Position numbers and translations under genes: made by a program. The notes under the pieces were generated by a model that was not told where the DNA came from, searched no databases, and saw nothing but the letters and a program-made list of their open reading frames with translations. Of a DNA stretch of 64,000 nucleotides, positions 47,039 to 58,868 are shown piece by piece (position 1 is the first letter of the stretch; each line of letters begins with the position of its first letter). This DNA comes from Coenobita brevimanus (taxonomy: Eukaryota; Arthropoda; Malacostraca; Decapoda; Coenobitidae), in assembly GCA_032717465.1 (NCBI GenBank), contig CM064667.1:344143-408142 (forward strand), written 5' to 3'.

Positions 47039-47292
47039 TCACCGGGTCGGTCAGGATCCCTTGATGGTCGTGATCGTCAGCTTTTACCCTCCCGGAAGGG
47101 AGCTGAGAGCTCATATACAGTAGTCCGATCTAAGGGCAAGGCTATGACCTTCACACACGCACACACCCGTCCCCTTGCTCCAGGGGGACAGTAACCACCC
47201 ACTTCGTCAGTGAAACTTTTCGCAACCTGAGCGAGGCGCGAACTCCCGTCCACCAGTTGGCAAGCGAGAGCGTTACCACTGCACCAGCGAGC
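47036..47292 (-). mobile_element. tRNA-derived SINE
   Basis: On the minus strand the head reads GCTGGTGCAGTGGTAACGCT (box A-like) and, about 30 bases later, GGGAGTTCGCGCCTC (box B-like), followed by an unrelated body ending in ggtgaattacacac. It lies between two TG/AC microsatellites, and its 3' tail runs directly into one of them. It is not a functional tRNA: the body does not fold back to an acceptor stem and there is no CCA-end context. Confidence 0.65.

Positions 47293-47328
<36 letters not shown>
47293..47328. repeat. (TG)n microsatellite at SINE head
   Basis: TG repeat contiguous with the 5' end of the same SINE. Confidence 0.97.
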
Positions 47329-47439
47329 CAATATTATACCTCTCCATCACCCTTCCCACACCCCGTCGTTGTCTTCACATCACAGTCTGACGGGGAATAA
47401 TATATCCAACTGGAAAGCACTCAGAGGGAGCATACCTCT

Positions 47440-47990
47440 GCCAATGCCATTGCCATTAAAATGGATCCGGATCCGCCCCGAAATTAAATCAATCTTTCTT
47501 GGTCCATGGCCCAGCTTTCCACAAAATTTCATTGAAATTCATTGACAGCTTTCGGACATATTGTGCGGAATACTCCGGATCCGGATCTAGATCCGCCCCC
47601 AAATGTAATCATTTCTTCCTTGGCCCATGGCCCACTCTTCCACAAATTGTCATCAAAATCCGTTCATAACTTTGAGTAATGCTGCTAAGAGATCCGCGGC
47701 TATAGGACCCGGAACCAGATCCGGACCCACTCCAGTATTTAATCAATTACTTCTTCGTCCATGGCTCACCCTTCCATAAAATGTCACTGAAATTCATTGA
47801 GTACTTTCGGATATTGTGCGGGATACTCCGGATCCGAACACGGATCCGCTCCCAAAATTAATAATTTTTTCTTTGGCCCATGGCCCACCGTTCTACAAAA
47901 TTTCATCAAAATCCGTTCATAACTTTTTGAGTAATCCTGCTAACAGACAGACAGGCAGACAGAAAAACAAAAAGACAAACAAACAAACAA
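47440..47990 (-). repeat. Diverged tandem repeat with ggatccggatcc motif and (CAGA)n/(AAAC)n tail
   Basis: About four units of 115-125 bp share ccggatccgg..atccgcccc, cttggcccatggcccac, ttccacaaaatttcat and gaaattcattgacagcttt / aaaatccgttcataacttt. The array ends in aacagacagacaggcagaca and acaaacaaacaaacaaa. From memory, similar sequence with such tails occurs in many invertebrate genomes as a LINE 3'-end-like repeat. A related single copy lies near 60000-60220. Confidence 0.6.
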
Positions 47991-48192
47991 AGCCACTCCG
48001 GCAAAAATATAAATCCTTGGCTGAAGTAATTAGTCGGTTGTTTGGACTGCGACCCCCATGCCAGTATGTCGGTGAAGGTACGGTACACAATATTAGTTTA
48101 TCCAGGCTAAATGATCATTAGTGGCGAGGCACTGAATTTAACAAATAACTTGTGGGTCATTAGCATGCTGTGTGGGCAGGTGAACATAGTAG

Positions 48193-48795
48193 TTATGTCA
48201 ACCTAATACGGTGTCGCCTGTACAAACAACCTGCATGTGTGTGCCACGACAGCAACCTCAGCTGCAAGCTTGTGTAGTATCGTCCTGTACAGCCGTCTGG
48301 AATCGGTGCATTATCACTTTGAGATATCTGCATCACGTGCATGAATATACGCCTAAACTCCCGCAAGCATTTGCTACCTGACAGTTCGGCAGTATTATCT
48401 TTACTTGTATCTATAAACAGTACTATACAAAAATCGTAATGCGGTGTTTGAAAAAATATCTGCAATTCATTTTTCAGATTATCCATAAGCAGGGAAACAA
48501 ATATCCACATATTACTAATACCAACATTTGGCCATGAATATCCTGATGCTGTCTCAGGTTCATCTAAATATGAACCCGATCGACTGTAGGTTGAAACTAC
48601 TTCTGCAGTCAACCATCCTTCTTGCCGTGCATAGGGAGTAGGATGAGGGACATTTGTATAGCCCTTGCAGTGGAGTCCACCAATTATATCAATGTCAACG
48701 CGGGAAGACATCCCCCTCCAGCACAATGAGCTTCCTAAATGACAAGAACTCTGGACACAAACGTATGGGACGGCAAAGTGGAATGTTGCACTCAC
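48193..48795 (-). CDS. Unrecognised 200-codon open frame
   Basis: This is the longest open frame of ordinary amino-acid composition outside the transposons. It has mixed charge and several Cys and Trp, with no low-complexity stretches. Segments such as GWLTAEVVSTYSRSGSYLDE do not match any family I recognise. There is no clear promoter, signal peptide or membrane span, and no neighbour provides context. It may be an old transposon or gene fragment, or a chance frame. Confidence 0.2.
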   Translation of the reverse strand: MSATFHFAVPYVCVQSSCHLGSSLCWRGMSSRVDIDIIGGLHCKGYTNVPHPTPYARQEGWLTAEVVSTYSRSGSYLDEPETASGYSWPNVGISNMWIFVSLLMDNLKNELQIFFQTPHYDFCIVLFIDTSKDNTAELSGSKCLREFRRIFMHVMQISQSDNAPIPDGCTGRYYTSLQLRLLSWHTHAGCLYRRHRIRLT

Positions 48796-50491
48796 TTCGT
48801 TTTGGTGCTTCCAGTTTCTATCACTTTTCTTTACTGATATAATAATACCTCTCTTAACTTTTACAACGTCCTTCTTAGCTTATTCCTCGATCTTTAACAC
48901 TCTGTCCGTCTGTTTTTATACATGCTTTAAAATACTAGGTTCTTCCTGCTGCTTCTCTAATGAATCCCTTCTGAAAACAGGACTGTGATATTTTTAGGGA
49001 AACTAACTAAACCTCCTTTCATGTTCCCATGCTTGGTTTTTCTTGTCAACTATTACTCCTCTCTTTCCATTACTTCCACATCTTCATTTCAGTCAAGCTT
49101 ATAATGTTATCTGCTGCTCTACACTTTGAGCAAATGTGTCAGTAAAAAATTTATGTAATTTTGTGTTCTCTGTGTATCATGGGCCATAAGACTGTCAAAG
49201 TAATTCTGACGGTCTGTTCTGGTAGTAATACCTGTTGACGAATAAATAATTTTTGGTTGGCCAACGCTAAGATATAAGATGGTAGTATATGCGATGGTGG
49301 GAGGAGTTTAAATCTTGGTGACGGTGAGCTGGGATAGGATGGAATATAAATATTGGAAAGAAGATTACTGGGAGTGTGGGAATAAAGCTGAGCCAGAATA
49401 TAATGTTAAGAGTACATGTTGCACGGCAGATTACCATGACACAAGGGATTGTAGTTAGCAAGGATAAAAGGAATCATTAAATGCAGGAAGGAAGATTAAA
49501 ATGCAGTTACGCAGTTTAGTTTGAATGCATCCAGTTCTGGAAGCATGCTAGGTAGGCCCGTTAGCAAGGTCTACCATGCTACCTACACCAACAAAGTGCT
49601 GCTTAACAGCCCTCAAACATCAATATTTGTGCACTGAAACCCCCCCATCTCTACTGTGACCCTGAATTTACGCATGGACACCTATTTCTGTGGGCTACTA
49701 TTCCACTTAAAATGAACAACCACGAGCAATTGTACCCTCTATAATGTACTTGGGATAACACGATCAGGAACTAGTATGAGCGTATTAACTCAGGTAAGGC
49801 TGTTTGGTGTCGCGACAGCCGATAAAGTAGGATACCTGTTTGATGTTGAGATGCAGATTATATTATTACGACGGTCTGCAGGTGAGTCAGCATCAGATCC
49901 GATCAGATGGCAGTTGAGATATGGCCTTTTCAACGTCTGAGGAAATAAATGTTGGCGACTCCTCTTACCCAGATTAACGAGACCCACTAAATCCTTGAGA
50001 TCTTCCCTCTTTGTCCCATCTCCAGTTTCTCCACCTTCGCTCTCCCTCTCCAATTTTCTCTCCATTCTCTTCCCTACCGTTTTCTCTCCCGCACGCCTCC
50101 CCATCACAGCACTCTCTAGCCATCGTTCACCTTCGTCACTCCACTCCACGTTTCCACAGATTATCACTCTTCTACCCTTCCGCCTGTCCTTTCTTTTACC
50201 TGCCTTATCGTTTCCTCTCCTACCGTATCTCCGCCATTATGATCATCTTCCTCATCACTCCTCCCCCGACCATTTCTCCCTCTTGTCTTGTACTAGCTAA
50301 AGAGTCTTCCTACAGGTACTCCTCCCTCCCGCACTTTCCTCCTAGTCTCCTTCTTTCACATTCTGTGTTCTCTCTCGTGCATTTCTCCTCCGCACCTTTT
50401 CCTCCTTCCATGTTCTTCTACACTACTATCATTGCCCTCCTATTAACTTCTCTACAATTCATATTTCATCCATCTACTACTTCTTTCTTTC

Positions 50492-50710
50492 CTATACGCT
50501 GTTCACTTTACCTTGGCCAGAAACTGCCCCCCCTCCATCTTGAATGCTGAGTTATGACAATGGAGCAAAGCTAGAATGTAATACTAATCACGAAGAAGTG
50601 CCACAGAAAGAATGTAGGGACGCAGTATTGTCTTATTCTGCCACTGAGCTACGTGAAATTAGCGGCAAAAGGATGAAAATCTAGCCCAAGTTAAAGTGAA
50701 TGAACTATAG
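50492..50710 (+). mobile_element. MITE-like element, best-preserved termini
   Basis: The left end, ctatacgctgttcacttta, and the right end, taaagtgaatgaactatag, are inverted repeats with few mismatches and extend inward through ccttggcc / agcccaag. The interior has cttgaatgctgagttatgac and cactgagctacgtgaaatta. About 219 bp. A TA target duplication is possible but cannot be separated from the TATA within the ends. Confidence 0.75.
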
Positions 50711-51302
50711 TCTCCTCTTGCAAGCTCTACTTTCTTTGTCATTTTTCCACATTACTTCTACACAAACTGTAAACCGGCACATCACTACACGTAATACTTT
50801 TCAGTCCGACACCAAGCAAGCACTTCCTATCCTTTTTCAGCTTAAGTGTTGTTACAGTGGACATAAATGATGGTGGTATTCAGTAAAAGTACTTTCAACC
50901 AGAACTGTGTAAAATATACCCAAGAACTTACTGTAGAGGTAAATACAGCCTGTGATTGGTTACTAAGACACTAGTGAGCAATGCTTATCTCGACTCAGAA
51001 AAGTAAATGAATACCGACGATACATCATTTTCTGCCACAGTCACTTCAGCTTTTCCAGTACGATGACGCCTTAATATATCATTTCTTGCTACCTCTAAAT
51101 GATCTTATTCAGCTTAATGGAGACTCCCTGTAGTGAAGAAGTAAATTCAAGCCATCTCTAGTCCACTCCGTTCGAAAAATCTCTCCCAAACTGAATAAAA
51201 TTGTCTGATAGTTTTTTTATGCGAGGAAGAAGGAACCAAAGGCCATGAGCCCGCAGTAACAGTTCCCTCCAAGAGAAAACAAAATACAATAGAGTGCCAA
51301 AT

Positions 51303-52010
51303 TCAAGATCCGATCATTTTGAGATGCCTCGACACACTGCGTTTGAAAGACTGGAGATCATAGGCAGCAGGAAATACAGACAGAGGGGGACAGTTCCAGA
51401 ATTGACCTGTTGCATAAATGAAAGACTGGGAGTAACGGTTAACTCTTGCATTAGAGAGTTGGACAGAAAAGGGATGAAAGTTTGCTGCCAGACTGGTGCT
51501 ACGCGCCCGTCGTAGAGGTGGAGGGATGCAAGAAGACAGTTCAGAGGAGCAGTGACCATTAAAGTAGTGATAGAAAAGAGATAAAGATGCAACAGTGCGA
51601 CGAAAAGCCTTTGACTCCACCCTATTGAGAAGGGCTGTATGTGGGGAGCCTCCCCACACATGAGAGTTGTACTCCACACAGGGGCGGATAAAACCCCTGT
51701 ATAGAGTCAACAATTGTGCAAGGGTAAAGAAAGAGCGGATTCGGCTTAGCACACCCAATCTCTTGGAAGCAGATTTTACAAGAGATGCAATATGATCTTT
51801 CCAAGATAAGTCCCGAGTAAATGAAACCCCATGCATGTTCAAGGATGATGCAGGACTAAGCTGAATATTATTAAACATTAGTGGGTATACCTGTGGAAGA
51901 TTTTGTCGGGTTGATACGTGTAAGAACTGAGTCATAGATGCATTAAAAACAACAATATTATTTTTACCCCAGTCAGAGATACGAGCCAAGTCAGACATTA
52001 GGTGTGCCAT
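51303..52010 (-). pseudogene. LINE polymerase C-terminal region (copy 2)
   Basis: A 235-codon open part covers the thumb and C-terminal region downstream of RT, including LLTLYRGFIRPCVEYNSHVW. By eye it is very similar to the equivalent part of LINE copy 1 apart from a 17-residue deletion. The ATG is internal, so this is not an independent gene. Confidence 0.85.
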
Positions 52011-52175
52011 AGCCTCATCCCTTGTTTATTGAAGCAACTGTTGAGATGGGCGTTGCGCGAACCGAATGGAAAGGTGAAGGGTGGAGTCATCAGCGTATGA
52101 GTCGACAGGGTTAGATGTACAGCTTAGAAGATCATTGATGAATAAAAGGAAGAGAGTTGGTGATAGGACAGAGCC

Positions 52176-52694
52176 CTAAGGAACACCACTGTTGATAGAT
52201 CTAGGAGAAGAACGATAACCGTTTACAACAGCGGCTACAGAACGACCAGAAAGGAAGCTAGCGATGAAGGCACAGATAGAAGGATAGAAACCGTAGGAGG
52301 GCAGTTTGGAAATTAAAGATTTAAGCCAGACTCGATCGAAAGCCTTTGAGATGTCAAGTGCAATGGCAAAGCTTTTGCCAAAGTCCCGAAAGGAGGATGA
52401 CCAGGAGTCTGAAAGGTAGGTGAGAAGATCGCCAGTGGAGTGTCCCTGACGGAACCCGTACTGATGATCGGAAAGAAGGTTGTGATAGGAAAGATGCCTT
52501 ACAATTTTTCTATTGAGAATTGACTCGAAAACTTTTGAAATACAGGACGTTAAAGCAATTGGACGATAGTTGGAGGGTTGGGAGTGGTCACCCTTCTTTG
52601 GGACTGGCTGAATGAGAGCAAACTTCCAGCAAGACGGAAAGGTACAAGTTGACAGACAAAGGCGAAAGAGTTTGCCTAGGCAGGGTGTAAGCAC
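52176..52694 (-). pseudogene. LINE reverse transcriptase domain (copy 2)
   Basis: A 172-codon open part shows classical non-LTR RT blocks: VPKKGDHSQPSNYRPIAL, then DHQYGFRQGHST, then ALDISKAFDRVW with the first catalytic Asp, and INSGVP. A TAG follows directly where the family normally reads GVPQGSVL, and the downstream frame (GSVLSP, YADDS on the minus strand to about 52020) carries the second catalytic motif. It would copy its own mRNA at a nicked target site if intact. It is not intact. Confidence 0.88.
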
Positions 52695-53115
52695 AGAAGC
52701 ACAGTTCTTGAGAACAACAGGCCCATATGCCTTGTTAGTACTGAGGCCAGTGATGGCAGAAATGCATCAACTGAAGAAATTTTAATGTCAGCTATGAGGA
52801 AGTCAGAGGGGGGAAGTGATGGAGGAACAGCACCGGAATCGTCTAAGGTGGAATTGGAGGAGAAAGTCTGTGCGAAGAGATCTGCTTTATCAGTAGAAGA
52901 AATAGCTACAGAACCATCAGAGTAGAAAAGAGGAGGGAAGCATGATGAGGTAAAGTTGTTAGAAAGATTTTTGACAAGGTGCCAGAAGGAGCGGGAAGAA
53001 TTCGAGTTGGAGAGTTGAGAGCATTTAGTATGGATGAAATTATTTTTAATAGAGCGAAGAACAGACTTAGCACGATTCCGGGCAGAAACGTAAAGATGAT
53101 GTGATTCAGGGAAGA

Positions 53116-55036
53116 GGAGATGTTAGCTCTCATTATCTGTAGATCCCTCTCAGCCTCCACCCACCCACACACTGGCTTCAACATGGAGTTCCGTAACACA
53201 AGAGGAAACAAACAAAGGCGAAAATAATCCATCATCCCCTGCCAACCTGCCAGGGCCTGCCTGTCAAGCACCTCTCCTCTCAGTTCCTCCAATTCCCTCT
53301 CACTTCTTTTCTCTCATTATTACTTCAATTCTTTCCCTTATTATACGCATTTTCCCCTTAACACCCTTCAATCTGGTGAAGTCACGAATTTACTCTCGCT
53401 TCCCTTTGATAATGTTGTTCAGCATATGGGAAACTCTTGTGGTGAATGGGCACATGAAGGCTCAATTTGCCCTTTCCAAAATGCTGTCTCCAAAAGTGAA
53501 TAAAGTAGGAGGGAGACAACAGGAATAAATTCGAAATACGTCGATGGACTGAAAGGGTCTAAGAGCTTGCATGAGAAGAGTTCAAGACCATTTGTACCCA
53601 TTAAGACAATTTTCATCTCGTCCTTACCCACACCACACTGCCCTTCACAAGTACTTCCTCCCACACTGACCCACCACCGCCAGGATGGACTCACACCCAC
53701 CACACCATCACCCCTCCAGCCACACAGACGTACCCGGATGTTAACCACAGCTCCGAGTAACAAGAGGACGCCGAGGTGAAGAATGAAGGGATGAAAATAA
53801 ACACCCGGCAGTTAACAGCAAAGCCATATTTATAACCAGGAAGGAGGTCGACCAAAGAGAGAGGGGATCATGGATAACACTAGTTAGAGAAGTAGAAGCG
53901 TGTACCATACTAGCAGAGTAAAAATAGGAAACAAAAACTACAGATACGTCTCCCGGGGCTCTTCAAATATTACTGATTAACCTTTTCACTGCGAACAAAA
54001 ACGTTTATCTGTCTTTTCTCACTTCCACCAGATGATACTATTCTGGTTAGAAGAGGCCTCTCGGAGTGAAGGGGTAAATCCTTCAACAATAGCAAATGTG
54101 ACAGAATTCTTAAAATCTGTGACTGAAATAAAACACATATTACTTAACAAAATTTGTATAAACTTGACTACTATTATCAACAGAAAAAGAAGAAACGGCG
54201 AAGATTCCTACAATCAACTCAAGCAACTGTCAAAAGAAAGAAAGGACAATGACAATCACTGGACTCTATAAAACTAAATAAATAAATAAATAAATAATGA
54301 AGAAAAACAACACTGAAAATTCTTAGGAAGTGACTCATGCCTCCGATATGGACGAAAAAATTTAACTTAAGGTATAATCCTGTAAGAAGGTGAGGTGGAG
54401 GTGTAAAGACTGCGTGTGTTGAGGCCCCTCCCGCACCACACCTGCATAAGATCACTAAAGAGGATTACTGGTGGTGCGGCACTGGCTGCGTTGGCGGACA
54501 CGTGGGTTGACGTCATATCGGCGAGAGAAGGAGACAACTTTAACCCGTGTTTACCTGCAAATATATCCATATCTGTATCTATCTGTATGTCTCTGTGTAT
54601 CCATCTAGCGATCTATACACATTTATTTAAATTTTATCTAAATATCCGCATATATACATTAAAAATCCCCCCGGCGCATGCAAGAAAACTCAAGGACCAG
54701 CAAGTACAGGCTTAACGCTCCTTACGATACTGCTTAGTATTATATGGGATACAAACAGAAAGCTCCATGATAGTAACCAGTGCAGGAAATTAATGGCAGA
54801 AGGATAAAATGTAAGAACAATCGTGCAGTCCAGGAAAACCGTCATGAAGTTTTATGGGCGAGGATTGGTGTAAAATATATTGTAAATTATAAACCTGCAA
54901 AACAGCATACCAAAACAGCAGTTCATATCACATGTTATCTGCCGGTAATTGTGGCCTTCGTCTGGTGTGCAAGAAAATATAATTTTTTCCATCTACTGTC
55001 AGACGCCTAACCCAACAGACCATACAGGGTGAATAC

Positions 55037-55071
<35 letters not shown>

Positions 55072-55592
55072 GATAACACAATGACATTTACAACACATAT
55101 AAATGAAAGTATAGCCTAATATTCTATCTATCTATCTATCTATTGCCAGAAGCCTCAATCCCGTATGGGGGGCCACAAACAAATCACTTCATGTCGCCCT
55201 GTCCAATGCCACTTCACTGCCTTGCTCCCAGCTCACACCCTCCTCTCTCAAAGACCTCTCCACTCCACATAAACTTGTTACATAAACGTTTAATGTCGGC
55301 ATCAAAAGTCGTTTAGTTTCTCCTACTTTTTTTTTCTAAAGATTCTGAAAAGAGTGTGATGAATCCACAGCAACCAACACTGATAACACTGATCTATGGT
55401 TAAATTAATCAGTGTTTGTTGGTGCAGATTAACCATGATGATTTTTAAAGTCCATGGAGAGAAAAACAAGAGAGGCGACAGGACTTCTGATGTCGAGTGT
55501 GCAATGAGGTGTTCTTTTCATTGCTACAACCACCACTTAAGTGTGACCTATTGATGTGAAATAGCTGAAGACTGTCTCCATTAAAGCCCGCA
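53116..55592. other. Gene-free region right of LINE copy 2
   Basis: Unique sequence with a short (AAAT)n at about 54272-54296 and the poly(A) at 55039. No exon recognised. Confidence 0.5.
55039..55067. repeat. Poly(A), about 28 bp
   Basis: Uninterrupted A run; (TATC)5 follows at about 55122-55142. Confidence 0.96.
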
Positions 55593-55838
55593 TTACTTTT
55601 CTCTTTTTACTCAAACTTGGCCCCAAATTGCCATCTCTCCATCTTGAATGCTAAATTGTAAGAACAAATCAACATCAACACCAGGATGTGATGTCAGTCA
55701 TGAAGAAGTGCTCGGAAAGTATCATGAAGAAGTGCTCGGAAAGTATATAAAGCTTTAGTACTGTCTTATTTTGTCACTTTGCGCCAGGAAATAAGCTGTA
55801 AAATAACGAAAATCTGGGACAAGTTAATGTGAACAGAA
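55593..55838 (+). mobile_element. MITE-like element with internal 24-bp duplication
   Basis: Same family (caaacttggccccaaattgc at the left, gggacaagttaatgtgaaca at the right). A 24-bp block, catgaagaagtgctcggaaagtat, is duplicated in tandem near 55699-55746, which is absent from the other copies. Confidence 0.7.
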
Positions 55839-56350
55839 AACAGGATGTATTTTTAGATATCATTCTCGTTACCGGCGGCAGAGCCTATTCATATTCCGGA
55901 AATCTGGAATAGTGGATGAGTTACTGTGGGATAGTCAAGGGTGTATCACAGTCACCGCGTCGTCTTTGGGAAACTTACTGCATTTATTTATGTCTCTCAA
56001 GTATCATAGTTCACCACGTCTCAGGGTAGTTTGTTGCATATATTTGTAACTCGTATGTTGCAGTTCACCGCGTCTCAGAGCTGTTTGTTGCGTGTGTTTA
56101 TGACTCGGGTGTGGCAGAAACGTTCAGCTTCATTTACCTAAATACGCCCAGTGATTATGCTACGGCGATTACCTCAAATATAATATGACACCAAGCTTGC
56201 GATGTATTTACCAGTTCCAGCATTATTCTGTCTTTGGAAAATAATAAACAACAGCTTATGATCGCAAATTAATCTGAGCTTTTCTGCTCTAAACAGAGAT
56301 ACCTGCAGTTGACGTACAGGACAGGCTTTTCATAAGGATTACTGTTAATT

Positions 56351-56613
56351 CACCAGGAAACCATTTACTACGCTGGGTGGTAACCATATAACCAAATTTT
56401 GGCACTTGGTGGTTTAGTGGGTAATCATTGCACTCCAGTCGGATTGAGCCGGTGAAGGTCTATATCCAAGGGGTGGTTGGGGTTGATTGCTCATGTATTG
56501 CCACTCAGGGATGAGTGAGGCTGGTCACTCTCATCCTAAATGTCGGGACCAACTGCCTAGCCCCGGGCTCCTACGCTCCTCATGGGGCAATGTAGGATTG
56601 GATGATGGATGGA
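56351..56613 (+). mobile_element. SINE-like element with tRNA-like promoter
   Basis: Close match to the inverse of 46402-46660 throughout, with the head at 56401 (TGGTTTAGTGGGTAATCATT), box B-like GGATTGAGCC at about 56441, and the tail ggatgatggatgg. The 50 bp before the head are also conserved, so they belong to the repeat unit or to a common insertion target. Confidence 0.65.
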
Positions 56614-57296
56614 TACTCTTTAATTCGGTGGACTCTCTCCTTTACTCATATCATTCACATATTTTCTTCTTCACAGCCACCTGAACCAAGCAAACCATTC
56701 TGTGAGGGGGTTTCTTTTCCTCGACGTTTTTTTGGAAGGTAAAATTTTTGAAGGGTTTTAACCTTTGCTTCTATCTTTTTCAATGAAATATCAACTGAAC
56801 TGTGCGAAACTCATTCTTTCGTATTCACAATCCAGTGCTTTAATTTGTGGTGCAACTAATTTCTTAACTCCTAGATAAATTGAAACACCCTGATGACTTT
56901 GTTTCATGGCCTGAACCTCCTGAGTCTGCCATGTCCTTCCTAAGCTAAACAGAATCAGTTGCCTGCAGCCAAGAAAGAAAGTAAATAAATAAAATCAAAA
57001 AATAAGCTATAACATTTCTGGGGAGGAGAGCCAAGTACTTGCTTGAGGTACAGTTCTTTTCACTCTAGTGGCCTCTTACTTTGACTCATGACCTTCTCAG
57101 GGGAAAATGGCTAAAAGTGGAAACAGTGAACAGAGTCGAGCTACCAAATTCCCCCCCCCCCATAAAAAAAGATGTTTCTTGAATCTTGGTCATGGTTATC
57201 ATAGGTCTGAACCCAGCAGACAGACAGACAATTCCCCACACAGAGTTCTTTAAATAGTTTGCTGAAAGTCCCATACAGTTCTTATATACCAGGTAT

Positions 57297-57347
57297 CTGT
57301 CTATCTATCTATCTATCTATCTATCTATGTCTTTCTATCTATCTAAT
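57297..57347. repeat. (ATCT)n microsatellite
   Basis: Tetranucleotide repeat with one variant unit. Confidence 0.96.
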
Positions 57348-58205
57348 TATATGTATAAAACTTTGTGAATGTTTAAGAAAATACTGGTGTTATGGTTCAC
57401 CACCATTACTAACATTACCCAGCCAGATATTTCTCCGATCACAACAAATCTAAGCTTGCTTCAATGACCCGGGTACTGAAACAATATTGCACACTGTTAC
57501 GAGAAGTGAATGATGCAATGGGTTCTTGCTATACAGCTATTCAGTCTCAGATAATAGTATACAACAGGCGGCACACGACAAGCGTTACACCAGGTGAAGG
57601 GTAATTACCTGGTTGTGATTTACTGCTCTTTTTGCACCACAATTGCCAGCGTCCAGTGGTGGTTGTGAGGTGTGGTGCTGATGGTGATTTACTGACAAGT
57701 TCCTTGTCTCTTTAATTCCTCCGTGTATACTTGATCAAAAAACAATCTTTACATCATTCGTCTTTGCATTCTGAAACCGTGGACGAAACGTATGAATATA
57801 TTCTCTTATAATTACTCATAGCTATATATGGGTAGCAATTTTATCAGTACGACATGAAGAAAGAACTCCATGCAACGTATAAATGAACAGTTCACTCAGG
57901 AATATCCGCCTAAAGAAACAACGCGATATCGCAATAGTGTTCAAGGCGAAACTATCAATCACCTGTGTAAAGATGGTTTTTTGATCGAGTGTACAACTTA
58001 GGGTTTGACCGTGTTTTTCGTTCGAGTTTCCAAATGATGCCAGTATATCTCGTGTCTAAAGGCTGTGTTGTTAATAATATCGCTTTATCGACTGGGCGTT
58101 AAAAAAAAAATATAAAGGACACTGCTACAGTTCACACCGCCAAACCTTACACGGCCAGATTTCAAAACGCCGCACCAAACACTCACATTTCAGAACTGAA
58201 GTACT

Positions 58206-58235
58206 GTAATAATAATAATCATCATCATCATCATA

Positions 58236-58268
<33 letters not shown>

Positions 58269-58308
58269 TATTATTATTATTATTATAATTATAATAATAA
58301 TAATAAAA
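58206..58308. repeat. (AAT)n-(ATT)n palindromic trinucleotide tract
   Basis: AAT units switch to ATT units at about 58268 and back to AAT, so the tract can fold on itself. Confidence 0.95.
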
Positions 58309-58616
58309 ACAATGCTACGTGTGAAGACTGACCCATCAGGCCTCTAGGTGTGTACTGGTATATGGCCACCTCGCCTGCCCCACACCCAACCACATCAATT
58401 AGGCAGGAAGCAACAAGGCTCTGAGGATTGGAGGTGATTCACTCGTCTTCCACATTTACAATCAGCCTTAAGAGATGTTACAATCATCCTCAAGATGGGA
58501 ACAAAATCGGAGAGAACTGACTTTAATAACCAAGCTTCAGGGAGAGAGCTTATGAATGCTTATACCCACTTCCCCCCTCCCGCATGCACACACGGGGACG
58601 CGCACAGACACATAGG

Positions 58617-58719
<103 letters not shown>

Positions 58720-58822
58720 CAATTCTCCACCGGATCTCTACTAACGTCAATTTCCAACGCAAGGACGTGTCTCATTCCTTCACTGTTAAAGTAAAGGAAA
58801 TATTCAATGTATAAATTTCACT

Positions 58823-58826
<4 letters not shown>

Positions 58827-58865
<39 letters not shown>
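58827..58865. repeat. (AG)n microsatellite
   Basis: Nearly pure AG repeat. Confidence 0.96.

Positions 58866-58868
<3 letters not shown>

Larger units (their letters stand above)
47991..51211. other. Mostly unassigned region
   Basis: Contains the unrecognised minus frame 48193-48795, a pyrimidine-rich stretch at about 49995-50520 and one MITE. No other supported feature. Confidence 0.5.
51212..53115 (-). mobile_element. LINE copy 2 (Jockey/CR1-type), 5' truncated and decayed
   Basis: The minus-strand element has a short A tail (7 T at 51212-51218). Reading 5' to 3' it shows a pre-RT region with RNRAKSVLRSIKNNF and FWHLVKNLS, the RT domain, and the polymerase C-terminus ending at 51303. The upstream endonuclease part is absent, and a stop occurs just above about 53115. 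Breaks include a frame change near 52760 and a stop at 52173-52175. There is also a 51-bp in-frame deletion near 51600 relative to copy 1. Confidence 0.88.

Noticed and set aside
47036..47292. Functional tRNA gene
   Set aside because: Only box A-like and box B-like sequences are present; no acceptor stem pairing and the body is SINE-like.
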